This document shows, in pieces, positions 11,340-20,669 of a DNA stretch of 64,000 nt. Below the pieces are notes generated by a model. That model was given only the letters and a program-made list of their open reading frames with translations, was not told where the DNA came from and made no database searches. A program made the translations under genes and the position numbers. This DNA comes from Cheilinus undulatus. Its lineage: Eukaryota > Chordata > Actinopteri > Labriformes > Labridae. The stretch lies in the NCBI RefSeq assembly GCF_018320785.1, contig NC_054869.1, positions 16,378,698 through 16,442,697 of the forward strand, in the 5' to 3' direction. Positions within the stretch are counted from its first letter, which is position 1; every line of letters starts with the position of its first letter.

Positions 11340-12985
11340 AATGCACAGAAGTGATTTGGGTTTATAGCATCATCGTGGTAAAGGCCTGCTAGTCTGGAGG
11401 CTTTATCATCTGGATTAAAGAGTTTCATTATACCAACAGAGAATATGATACAAAGCACATACTGTATATCCACATAAATCTGTAATTGATCAAATGACTA
11501 AAGATCGGTGTTTCCATTTGGCTAAAGGGTTATAAAAGCATTAATGAGCCCCTTTGAGACTAATGTGTGCATGAGACATTTTTTCACGCTGAGCCGAGAA
11601 TGTGCATACTACTTGTAACGCATTCAGGGATCACTTCCGGCCGAGGAGGCTACATCAGGCCCCTCACGGCTTCCCATCTGGCCCCCAAAGGATAGTTAGA
11701 TTCAGAAAATTTGAAAGGGCAAAATATGGCATGCTATTGTTACGCTTTTTTTCATCAACCTAGAGGCCTATCAGACAAGAAGCACACTAGCATTTCTGTA
11801 ATTAGACATGATAAACACATTATTATTTTTTATCTTGAATGACCTTGCAGTTTTTTGCGTCAATTTTCCACATGAGGCTCTTTGAGAGTGCAATGTTCCC
11901 TCTGAGAATGTTAACAGAGCTATTTCCTGCATGTGTTTTTGGCCAATCACGACACAGCATATTAGCATCAAGCTCAGTTATAGACATCAAGAGGGTTCCA
12001 GAAATACAGTATGTAGCTAAAATATATCAAATGTCCCCTCGTGGCTGGCTGCAGTAGAGGCAATAGAGACTGATCTCATTGTTTAAGGCTTAGAGTTTCA
12101 TTAATTTTGTAAGGAATTCATGTTCTTACAATATGTTAATTAGACAAAAAATATTTTATTATTATTATATTATTATTTTATTTCATTTCATTTCAATGTC
12201 TGGCCCCCACAGCATCCATCAAGAAAAATCTGGCCCTTGTGAAAAATGAGTTGCTGACCCCTGGGGGGGGGGGGGCTCTGAGGAAAAAGTTAAGGAGGAT
12301 GCCTGAAAAGGTGGGGCACGGGCCTGGTGCAGGCCTAGACAATAGCCTTCAAGAGAGCAGAGCAGAATGGCAGAACAGGACCATGGTTGATGATGACATA
12401 TACTGCCATACCTGACCTAAACCTGACCTTAGTTCTTAGTCCTCGTTTAATACCAGACTGGTGTAGCAATGCGGCACTCATTTATATAATCAACCAATCA
12501 AAGTAGTGTCATAAAATACATCACCAAGAAATTGGTAAGAATTGCTTCACAATTATATTGCAGACTTTCATTAATTTAATTTATTAAAATTTCATTTTGG
12601 CAAATGAACTTTGTTGGATATTTGCTAAATTTTTGAATTCAGTCTTCTATAAGCTTTGACGCAAAGACCAACAAATGATATGTCTCTGTTACACTGATGG
12701 TATTACCAATATATGTTGAAGAGAAAGAAAGTTTTTCTCATGATCCAAAGAGGAGTGGTCTAACCTTTTGTGTAAACTGGCCCAAAACCATTTTTTTCCT
12801 ACAAGACTGGCACAGGTCATTAAATCACTGACTATGGCTACTGGGGGCATTAAAAATGTATTTGTTTTTGTTCTATTCAAACCATGGTTAAAATAAATTT
12901 AATTGAACACATGTTATTAAGGTAAGGCCAGGTAGGTGATACTCCAGAATAAGATTTTAAAAACCCTTATATGCAGAGAGGACTT
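11340..12985. other. Intergenic spacer with possible hAT scrap and low-complexity runs
   Basis: No gene is supported. A (TTA/ATT) run lies at about 12155-12180 and a run of about 12 G at 12265-12276. At 12195-12262 there is a phrase common near hAT-type repeat ends in fish (TGGCCC..., GTTGCTGACCCCTG). The stretch 11560-11700 is complex and GC-richer, with no ORF. Confidence 0.4.
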
Positions 12986-12997
12986 TTTATTTTTATT
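12986..12997 (-). terminator. Two overlapping-window polyadenylation signals for the coiled-coil gene
   Basis: TTTATT occurs at 12986-12991 and 12992-12997, giving two AATAAA hexamers on the minus strand about 85-95 bases after the stop codon at 13080. This is the expected position for the end of the minus-strand transcript. Confidence 0.5.
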
Positions 12998-13079
12998 AAA
13001 CACAGTGACAGTAAAGCAGCTAAGGCTGTAAATGCCCAGTGAACCGTCTTCCTGTGAAGGTCGTTGTGGGGATGTTTTT

Positions 13080-16000
13080 CTACTTCCGCCATCTTCCGTG
13101 TTTACGTGGCTTGGCACGGCTGCAGTTACAGTCTGTGTCCTTGCAGGCCCAAACCGATGTGACACCAGAAGATGACTTTTGCATCATGTTGCCAGCTCTG
13201 TTTTCGGTGGTCTTTTCAGCTGGTCCCCTTTGCACTACTCCTCTCTTCTGTATCAGGATGTCCCTCTCTGTGGTCAGCGCCTCTCTTCTCTTCTTGATTT
13301 TCATTTTTTCCTTGCTGAAGGCTTTCCGAGTCTTCTCCATCTCCTCCTTCTCCCTCTTGAAAGCCTTCCTCTCCTCACAGATGTTGTCTTTTTCATCATG
13401 AAAAACTCTCCTCCTCTTACATTTCTCCCTCAGCTCGTTGTTAAAGGCCTTTCTCTTTTGTGCCATCGTAGCTTTCTCCAACAGGAGAGTATTGTCGTTT
13501 TTCTGGATGCCAGCCTTTTCTTTTATGTAGGCCTTCCTCATCATTGACATCTCTTCTTTTTCTGCTATGAACAACTCTCTGTTGTAAAGCATGGCCTTCT
13601 TTTCTGCTTCAAAGGCCTTCCTTTTCATCTGATGCTCTCTTAATTCTCTGTTAAAGTTCTTTCTTTCTTTCTTAATGTCCTCTCTTTCCAGCTCAAAAGC
13701 ATTCCTCATCTTCTTGAGGTTGGACTTCTCTTGAGCGTAGACCTCTCTGATGGTGGCCATTTCCTTCTTCTCCATCTCGAAGGCCTTTCTTTGATCACAC
13801 ATTGCATTTTCCTCTGCTTTGAAGGCCCTCAGTTCTTTGTTGAATTTTTCCCTTTCTTTGTGCATGTTCTCCTTCTCCATCTGTAAAGCTTTTCTCACCT
13901 CTGTCATTTCTCTTTCAAAGACCTCCTTCTCGCTGGACATCCTCCGCATCTCCTTGTCCAGCTCTTCTCTGATCTTGTTGAGTAGTGCCTCTTCAAGATC
14001 GAGTTTCTCCCCAGATTTATCTATTGAGAGTGTGGCGTCTGCCTCCGTCTGCCCACATAGAGGGAGGGGAAAACATCCTGCTGTTTGACATGACAGAATC
14101 TCCTCACTCTGGGCCTGATGCAAGGATGGGTGCTGCATAAGTTGGGCAGCCTCAGGCTGGAGGTTACCAGAGTTACTACCACCAGGCGTGATTTTCTGGA
14201 CAAAAACGGGACAATTGAATCAGTTTGACAATTTTAAATCATGAACAAAAACCTTCCATATGCTATCCACCTCATTCCCAGCCTCCTGATACATTCTGGT
14301 TGTTACTTCTGGTGCATTCTGTCATTGAATACAGAACCAGTGTTTTTTTTCATTAGAAAGGCTGGCTACACAATAGACGTATCTAAATCTGATTTTAATC
14401 ACAATTCACGCCCAATCAATCAGGCCTTAATTCAAGGCCTGTCTTCAAATGTGTGGTGTCACTGAAATGATTTTACTGCTCCTGATCAAGTTGGAGCCTC
14501 CCTGATCTTAACATCAACAGTACCAGATACCCAAATATACAGTTGTACTTGTAAGTTTAAATACCCTGGCAAAATTTATGGAATATTGCACATTTTTCCA
14601 GGAAATTTGTTTCATAATGGGAAAAGTATACATACCCTTTATGTTTTGGCCTGATAATATGCACACAATTTGACACAAACCAGGTTAAATGGCTTGTAAC
14701 AGTAACTGTCCACATCTGTCACATGTTTGCATGTAATTAATGTCTGTGTATAAAAAGTCAGTGAGTCTCTGGGCTCTTGGCAGACCCCTGCACATTTCCT
14801 CTAGTGCTGCACTGACTTTGCTGGAGTCTGAGCCATGGGGAATGCAAAAGAACTGTGAAAGGACCTGTGAGAGAAGGTAGGTGAGCCTTTTAAACAGGAA
14901 AAGGATCTAAAAAGATATCCAAAGATTTGAGAATGTCAATCAGTAGTGTTCAAACTCTGATAAAGAAGTGGAAAATAAGAGGTTCTATCGATACCAAGCC
15001 ACGGTCAGGTAGGCCAACAAAAATTTCAGCTGCAACTGCCTGGAAAATTGTTCTAAAGCAAAGGAAAACCCACAAATAACTTCAGCTGACATACTGACCT
15101 CTCTACAGAAAAGTGGTGCGGCTGTTTCAAGAAGCACAATAAGGAGAAACTTGTAGAAATATGAGTGTCATGGTTGTGTTGCCAGAAGAAAGCCATTACT
15201 ACACCAGTGCTACAAAACAGTGCCTGGACAAGCCTCAAAGCTTCTGGAATAAAATCATTTGGAGTGATGAGACTAACATTGAACTTTATGGTCACATCCA
15301 TAAATGTTATGTTTTGAGGGGCATCAACAATGATGAAAAGTGCACCATCCCTACTGTGAAGCATGGAGGTGGATCTCCTATGTTTTTGGGGTGTTGAGAT
15401 ACAGCAGCACGGGAAAAAAATTGATCACAACATAAATGCAACATGTTATCAGAAAATACTGGAGGACGATTTGCACTCATCATCCTAGAAGCTGCACATG
15501 GGACACACTTGGACTTTCCAACATGACAAAGATCCAAAAGACAAGGCCACAGCAACCTGTCTTTGGCTACAGCAGAAAAAAATGAAGGTTCTGGAGTGGC
15601 CATCACAGTCTCCTAACCTCAAAATCATTGAGCCCCTTTGGGGAGATCTCAAATGTGCATTTCATGCAAGAAAGACCAAGAATTTACAGGACCTAGGTTT
15701 TTGCCAAGAAGAATGGGCATCTTTACTATCTGAGAAAATAAAGGGTCTTACCCACAACTATCACTAAATCACTATCACTATCACCAAAGACTACAAGCTG
15801 TTATTGATGCTAAAGTGGGCAATACACAGTATTAAGGACTAAGGGTATTTGAACTTTTAAACAGGGACCATCTTAGTATTTTCTCTATTGTTATGTTTTA
15901 ATTAATAATTTTGCTTTTTTTAGATGCCTCATAGTTTAGTTTGAATCCAATTTTTAATCTGATTATTCATATTTTTCTTTAAATAATAGCACACATTTTA

Positions 16001-16231
16001 AAATTATGCCAGGGTAAGTAAACTTATGAGCACAACTGTATGTGCAAAAATACTGAAAAAGCAAGGTTTTTTTCTTGGTAAGGGAAATAATGCATCATAT
16101 TTTCAATCATTTTTAGCATTATAACTCAATTCAAAAGTATTTGAATTGAAGTGCCAGCTATTTTTCTTCACCTAAATCAACAGCAAACAAAGACTTACCT
16201 CCAAATGAATGGTCTCCTGTAACTGCTCCAT
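13080..16231 (-). CDS. Coiled-coil protein with thirteen 14-residue repeats (382 aa, two coding exons)
   Basis: I cannot name this gene. Exon 1 coding is 16231-16199 on the minus strand (MEQLQETIHLE, donor GTAAGT). Exon 2 is 14195-13080 (acceptor TTTTTGTCCAG, begins KITPGGSNSGN). The phases join cleanly at GAG|AAA, giving 382 residues. Residues 1-80 are of mixed composition, and about 80-328 is charged, almost pure helix. Residues 147-328 are thirteen exact 14-residue units of the form R-K-x-F-x-x-E-K-x-x-M, for example RKAFEMEKKEMATI and RKAFKREKEEMEKT, with no indels. Two further units (EKEVFEREMTEVRK, REKFNKELRAFKAE) precede the exact block. Fourteen residues are two heptads, so this is a long coiled coil. 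The C-terminus is basic and has Cys-rich CKDTDCNCS. No membrane segment or signal peptide. A Tc1-like copy occupies most of the intron. Structural or cytoskeletal role is only inference. Confidence 0.75.
13245..13790 (-). repeat. 42-bp tandem coding repeat, 13 units
   Basis: This part of the coiled-coil exon encodes thirteen consecutive 14-residue units with conserved R1, K2, F/Y4 and E7 positions. It spans 546 bp, exactly 13 x 42. The units have diverged at DNA level, so it is an old amino-acid-level repeat and not a fresh minisatellite. Confidence 0.85.
14540..16038 (+). mobile_element. Tc1-like DNA transposon in the coiled-coil gene intron (family D)
   Basis: Both ends are intact. CAGTTGTACTTGTAAGTTTA starts at 14540 after TA 14538-14539. 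The inverse, AAACTTATGAGCACAACTG, ends at 16038 before TA 16039-16040. The transposase reads rightward from about 14835 to 15767 in several frames. It includes a helix-turn-helix (MSISSVQTLIKKWK), GRPTKIS, then VARRKPLL-like remnants, IIWSDETNIELYGH, KHGGGSPMFLGC, WTFQHDKDPKDKATATCLW and SPNLKIIEPLWGDLK. The D, D and E blocks are present but separated by frameshifts. At 1,499 bp it is close to typical full length, and it is dead. Confidence 0.9.
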
Positions 16232-16734
16232 CAGTCAAGTCCTCAGAGTTCTTTTTGTACTTGTATTTGCGAGTGCAATGAATATTTTCTTCTCAAAATC
16301 TCAGTGTGTCTGCTCCTAAGGGCTGTTTGTACTTAAATGACTGTGCTGAAATTCATCTTTATACAAGTTTCATGTTCTAAATTCTAGTTCTATCTGTGAA
16401 TCATAACACCAACTGTTGCCTACACAAAACAAGCGTCATCTATGTGTAGTTTAGTTCTAAATAGACGTGAGCTTGCATCTTGCTTTTGTAGCCGTTTTTC
16501 CACTAAAAAACATTTTTACACCACACATCACACCGTGCTTACATACTGATAATGGAAAAATTGGTCATTTTAAGAAGATTTGGCCTTCTGTTTCGATGAG
16601 ATATTTCATTTGGTTTTGGAATTGATGGCCATCATCATTTATTTCAAGTCTCTAAAGCAAGATTATACATTTGTCTTCAAACACACTAGATAAGTTGGAA
16701 AAAAGATGCTGTAAACATGTGAAAGGAAGAACTA
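16232..16734. other. 5' flank of the coiled-coil gene (probable 5' UTR and promoter side)
   Basis: The 5' untranslated part of the minus-strand coiled-coil gene must begin within or beyond 16232-16320. I see no TATA box I would defend. The rest is AT-rich, without a gene or a clear repeat, up to the Tc1-like relic at 16735. Confidence 0.35.
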
Positions 16735-17845
16735 CACTATATGGACAATTGTATTCAGCCACCTGACCATTACACCAACAGAGACTGCAATGGCATTGTA
16801 TTTGATTTAAATTTGGTGTTTCCCTCACTTTTATAGCTTTAACAACCTCCACTCTTCCTGGAAGGCTTTCCTTGTGGGAAGTTGTGCCCATTCATTCTGT
16901 AGATCATTTGACGTTAGGCACTCATGTTGGATGAGGCTTGCAATATTCAATCCAGTTCATCCCAAAGGTGCATGATGGCGTTTAGGGCTGGGCTCTGTGC
17001 AGGCCAGTCGAGTTCTTCCACACAGAACTCATAAAACCATTTCTTGTCTCCTTGCTTTGTGCACTGGGACACAGTCATGTTGGAATAGAAAGGGGCCTTC
17101 CCTAAACTGTTGCCACAAAGTTGGAAGCATAACATTGTCCAAAATGGAGATTGTCCTTCACTAGCCCAAACCCTGAAAAGCAGCCCTATACCATCATCCC
17201 TCCTCCACCACACTTCACAGTTGGCACAATGCAGTCAGGCAGGTAACGTTCTCCCAGACTCACCAATCTGACTGCCAAACAGAGAAGCATGATACGTCAC
17301 TTCACAGAACATGTTTCCACTGCTCCACAGCCCAGTGTGGGTGTGCTTTACACCACCCCATCTGACACTTGCAGCTGCTCGGCCATGGAAACCCATTCCA
17401 TGAAGCTCCAGTCACAGTTTTTTGGGTCATCACTGATGCCAGTGGAAGTTCAGAACTCTTCAGTTATGGAATCAGAGCTTTGGCGACTTTCACTCACCAC
17501 GCGCTTAGCAGTCATTGACTCCGTCTGTGATTTTACATGGCCTTCTGCTTTGTGGCCGAGTTGCTGTTGTTCCTATACGCTTCCACTTTCTGATAATATC
17601 ACTTACAGTTGACTGCAGAATATCCAGCAGGGATGAAATTTCCCGTACTGACTTATTGCAGAGGTGACATCAATCACAGCATCACACTTGCAGCCCCTTA
17701 GCTCTTCAGAACGACACATTTTGTACCTCAAATGTTTGCAAATCGAGAATGCATGGCTACGTGATTTTATACACCTGTGGCAATGGGTCTGATTGAAACA
17801 CCTGAATTTGATAAGGTTCAATGGGTGTGGCAAGTAGGGAACAGC
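16735..17845 (-). mobile_element. Tc1-like DNA transposon relic (family E)
   Basis: The left end reads CACTATATGGACAATTGTAT from 16735 after TA 16733-16734. The minus strand carries the transposase C-terminal block WPAQSPALNAIMHLWDELD (16950-17005) and upstream of it a decayed FYSNMTVSQCTKQGDKKWF (expected 'FQHDNAPVHKA...KWF'). Further upstream, LLFRVWASEGQSPF is the end of the 'GGGGVMVWG' region. The right end near 17800-17845 is eroded. A 379-bp deletion derivative of the same family is at 53706-54084. Confidence 0.82.
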
Positions 17846-18730
17846 AGTCTGTGAGAGAGGGGGGAGAAAAAAATGGAGTTAGAAATGTAATGAGGTTGCT
17901 TAAGTATTATAAATATGCTAGTTAAAGGAAATTAATTCTCAGTGAAATATTTTTTATAGTTTTATTAGTTGTGAGAGGACTGATATTGATCAGGAGTTTG
18001 CTAGTTCAATTCTTAGACAGAATACAAAGAGCAAAGAGTTGGTGAGCTTGAAAGAATACCTTAACATTTAAAAAATAAATGTTTGCTGTCAACGTGTTAG
18101 GCATTTGTAATCAGCTGTCTATTAATTTGCTATGGGTGTAATTCATTATTTTGTGTTGTAAAGATATCAAGTTCATGCTGTAATGACTTTTTGCTTTTAT
18201 GTAACACTACTAAACTAATATTTTTTCATAATACAATCAAGCAATGATGACTGAGGCAAAGGATGCTATAACAAATATATATAATAGAAATGTGATGTTT
18301 TTAAAGTATTTAGATAAAAGCTGCATATTGATCACAGTTTTGGGAATAACAACCACATGATTAAATGTGTCAAGATAGTTATTTGCAGACATATATCTTT
18401 CCTGATATGAACAAAAACATAAGCCAAAATCACATTTTTGTAGATTCAAAGATTTACTGATTTTAAGGACAAACTTAGAATTATAATAAGAGTTATAACA
18501 GAAATTCAATAACACAGCAAAATTATAAGGTCTGTAAAAATGCCAAACACTTAAAAAAACCTTACATAAAACAGATAGAAATTGTAGATAAGTACATAAT
18601 AAACTCTAAAATGTTTAAAGCAACATACAAACAATCCTTGTCTGTTTACATTCATTACTTACATGACATACTTTAAACATTGATAGCATTAGCGGCAGTT
18701 TTTCATTTAGAAGGCCTGAATCTTCCCACC
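17846..18730. other. AT-rich spacer, no gene seen
   Basis: Strongly AT-rich. The ORF-length stretches here are chance openings without protein features. A promoter for the small gene starting at 18731 would lie at the right-hand side, but no defined motif stands out. Confidence 0.4.
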
Positions 18731-19119
18731 ATGAGCCAGTCCTCTGTGGTACTGGATCAAATCTACATGAAACCTTTGACCTCTGTTAGTTGCTTCACAT
18801 CAAACCAAGAGAGTTATGCTGCCCTGCTCGATACTCTCAGAGTTTTTCCATTTGATCCATACCGGCACGTTTGGCATTCCTCCATACCCTATAAAGGACA
18901 GCAGGTACTAATCATTTAAATCAAACTAAAGGATCATTTCCCTGGGGTTACTTTTTTCTTAAAGGACATGTTTAAGATAGCTTACTGGTCATACTTCTTC
19001 AGGTGAAACTCCAGTGTGTTAAAGAGAGAGAGCTGCAGTATGGCCAGAGGATAGGTTTGAGAAGGTCTCAGGTGAGATGGAGCTTGCTGCAGTCTGATGT
19101 AGAGAAAAGACAGCTGTAG
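18731..19119 (+). CDS. Unrecognised small two-exon gene (96 aa)
   Basis: I do not recognise the protein. Exon 1 is 18731-18904 (MSQSSVVLDQIYMKPLTS ... HSSIPYKGQQ, donor GTACTA). Exon 2 is 19003-19119 (acceptor CTTCTTCAG, VKLQCVKERELQYGQRIGLR, ending DVEKRQL then TAG 19117-19119). The junction is in phase 0, and an AATAAA lies 37 bases past the stop at 19156-19161. No signal peptide or membrane segment is seen. The C-terminal third is basic and helix-prone, and the middle has FPFDPYRHVWHSSIP. The frame stays open 5' of the ATG to 18680, and GCGGCAG at 18693-18699 could be an acceptor, so exon 1 might be internal to a longer gene. The short aromatic/proline style resembles small ciliary microtubule-associated proteins, but that is only a guess. 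Confidence 0.5.
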
Positions 19120-19155
19120 GCAGAGGCTGGATACAGGGACAGGAGCCAGACAATG

Positions 19156-19161
19156 AATAAA
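19156..19161 (+). terminator. Polyadenylation signal AATAAA of the 96-aa gene
   Basis: AATAAA 37 bases downstream of the TAG at 19117-19119. This close spacing fits a short 3' UTR. Confidence 0.5.
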
Positions 19162-19263
19162 ACCATTTATATAGTCCTCTTACATTTATTTATTTAATTT
19201 CAAAGTGAAACCCAAAGGCTTGTTACATATACCCATAACAGTACTTTTTTTTACTACTACTGC

Positions 19264-19399
19264 TACAGCAACAGCAACAAAAGCAACAACAACAACAACG
19301 ATAATAATATGTACACTGCTTTGGCAAAGCAAACTGATATTTCCATGCCAATAAAGCTTGTTAAATTGAAGTGAAATGAATCATAGATAGATAGATAGA
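19264..19399 (+). repeat. CAA microsatellite, retroposon-like 3' tail and GATA tract
   Basis: A (CAA)n-type tract at about 19264-19300 is followed by a phrase resembling the 3' end of a fish retroposon (CACTGCTTTGGCAAAGCAAA, then CCAATAAAGCTTG). It ends in a (GATA)4-like run at 19383-19399. The order matches a retroposon tail with a simple-sequence end. The element body is not recognisable. Confidence 0.5.
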
Positions 19400-19469
19400 T
19401 CTTTCCAAATTATTGTAAGCATATGACATTCAACAATCTAATCATCTTTAACTTGTGAAGCATACTAAA

Positions 19470-19550
19470 TGTATAAATATTTTGAGATAACAGAATTTTG
19501 TGCTGTAAGTCATAATCATTAAGATTAAACAAAAAAAAAAGTCTAATTTT
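19470..19550. repeat. Solo terminal repeat of Tc1-like family B
   Basis: ATATTTTGAGATAACAGAAT and AAGTCATAATCATTAAGATT closely match the right inverted repeat of the element at 6955-8130. No transposase or second end accompanies it, so it is a solo or truncated end. Confidence 0.6.
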
Positions 19551-20290
19551 AGCTGCAACTGTATAGACACAAAATATTTATTGAATAAATAAATAAATAC
19601 GTTATTTGGTTTACATATCCAGAAAGGAGACGGGACAAGAACTAATGTGATCCCACTACCCCTTCTCTACAAACTAGTAGGTCTAATAGTTAACTATTGA
19701 GCTCGCTTGTTAGTTGAAACCTTTGTAATAAGGATTTCACTTGCATTTGTTCTAATTTTATTATATTTATGACAAATAATCTTGTCCTACAGTAAAATAT
19801 AAATCAATTGATTAAAATATCATTTAAATCAAACTATTCAATCTTGTAAACCTTAATAAAAATATAACATTCATTACTGATAAATCATTTTTCTTTAAAA
19901 ATAATGAATTTCTTCATTCTTAGTAACATAAATTCATAAGTGATGTTTTACTTCAGGCTATCGAAAAATAACCTATTAATCTAAGTTACAGCTTATGCAT
20001 GTATTTTTGTACATATATTTAAACCCCTACAGATAAACCGTCAAAAGCACAAATTATTTTCTAAATTAAAAAAAGGAAGTATTATTCCTTTTTTATGTCA
20101 ATCAATAAACGAACTTTGTGCGCGTTGGTAAGTTCGATTTTATTCACCGCTAAGTCCGGTGGGTGGAGTTTAAGTAACTAGACGGTTTTCTGAAAAGTCC
20201 TACAATTAATTGACGTCTCTGCGCCTTTTAACCCTAGGGTCAATCATTCGGTCTCCAGGGAAAGGAAAAGACCAAACTCACTGACAGTTC
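19551..20290. other. AT-rich spacer upstream of PPP2R2A
   Basis: No ORF or recognised repeat. Base composition changes from AT-rich to CpG-containing near 20110, marking the start of the PPP2R2A promoter region. Confidence 0.4.
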
Positions 20291-20669
20291 AGGAGTGTGT
20301 AAGGTTTAAAGTAAACCATGAACTCTCACCGCTCCTTGTCTGATGCTCGTTGCTAAACGCCGCCCGCGCTGCGCCATTTTGAAAGTGTAATGCTGGGAGA
20401 GGCAGAGGCGAGGGAAATCTCAAAGTAGAGTGCAAAGTCTGAAATTCACTGCAGAGGATTGTGTTCTACTTTCTTTGGCTGAAACTTGTTTAATACCGTG
20501 TTTATCAGCGGGGGCGAAAAGCTGAGCGGTCGTCGGAGTTGCTCTCAGCACTTTAAGGTTTATTCCTCCTCTGCTGCTCAGACAGAACCACCCGAGCCGA
20601 CCCGGGTCAGCACTGCTCCTGTCCGGGGCCTGAGCCCGCTACAGACAGCCTCTGTCTGAGTCTCTCACC
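20291..20669 (+). promoter_or_regulatory. ppp2r2a: PPP2R2A promoter / 5' UTR, CpG-rich, with a YY1-type site
   Basis: This 380-bp stretch before the ATG at 20670 is the most CpG-rich part of the surrounding 20 kb and has no TATA box. GCGCCATTTTG at 20371-20381 is the reverse complement of the YY1 motif (CAAAATGGCGC), a common core element of TATA-less housekeeping promoters near the start site. The transcription start itself is not determined. Confidence 0.6.

Noticed and set aside
13039-13547. Plus-strand openings of 120 and 122 codons rich in Ser, Leu and Phe
   Set aside because: They are the reverse reading of the coiled-coil exon; a Lys/Glu-rich coding strand always yields Phe/Leu/Ser-rich antisense frames.
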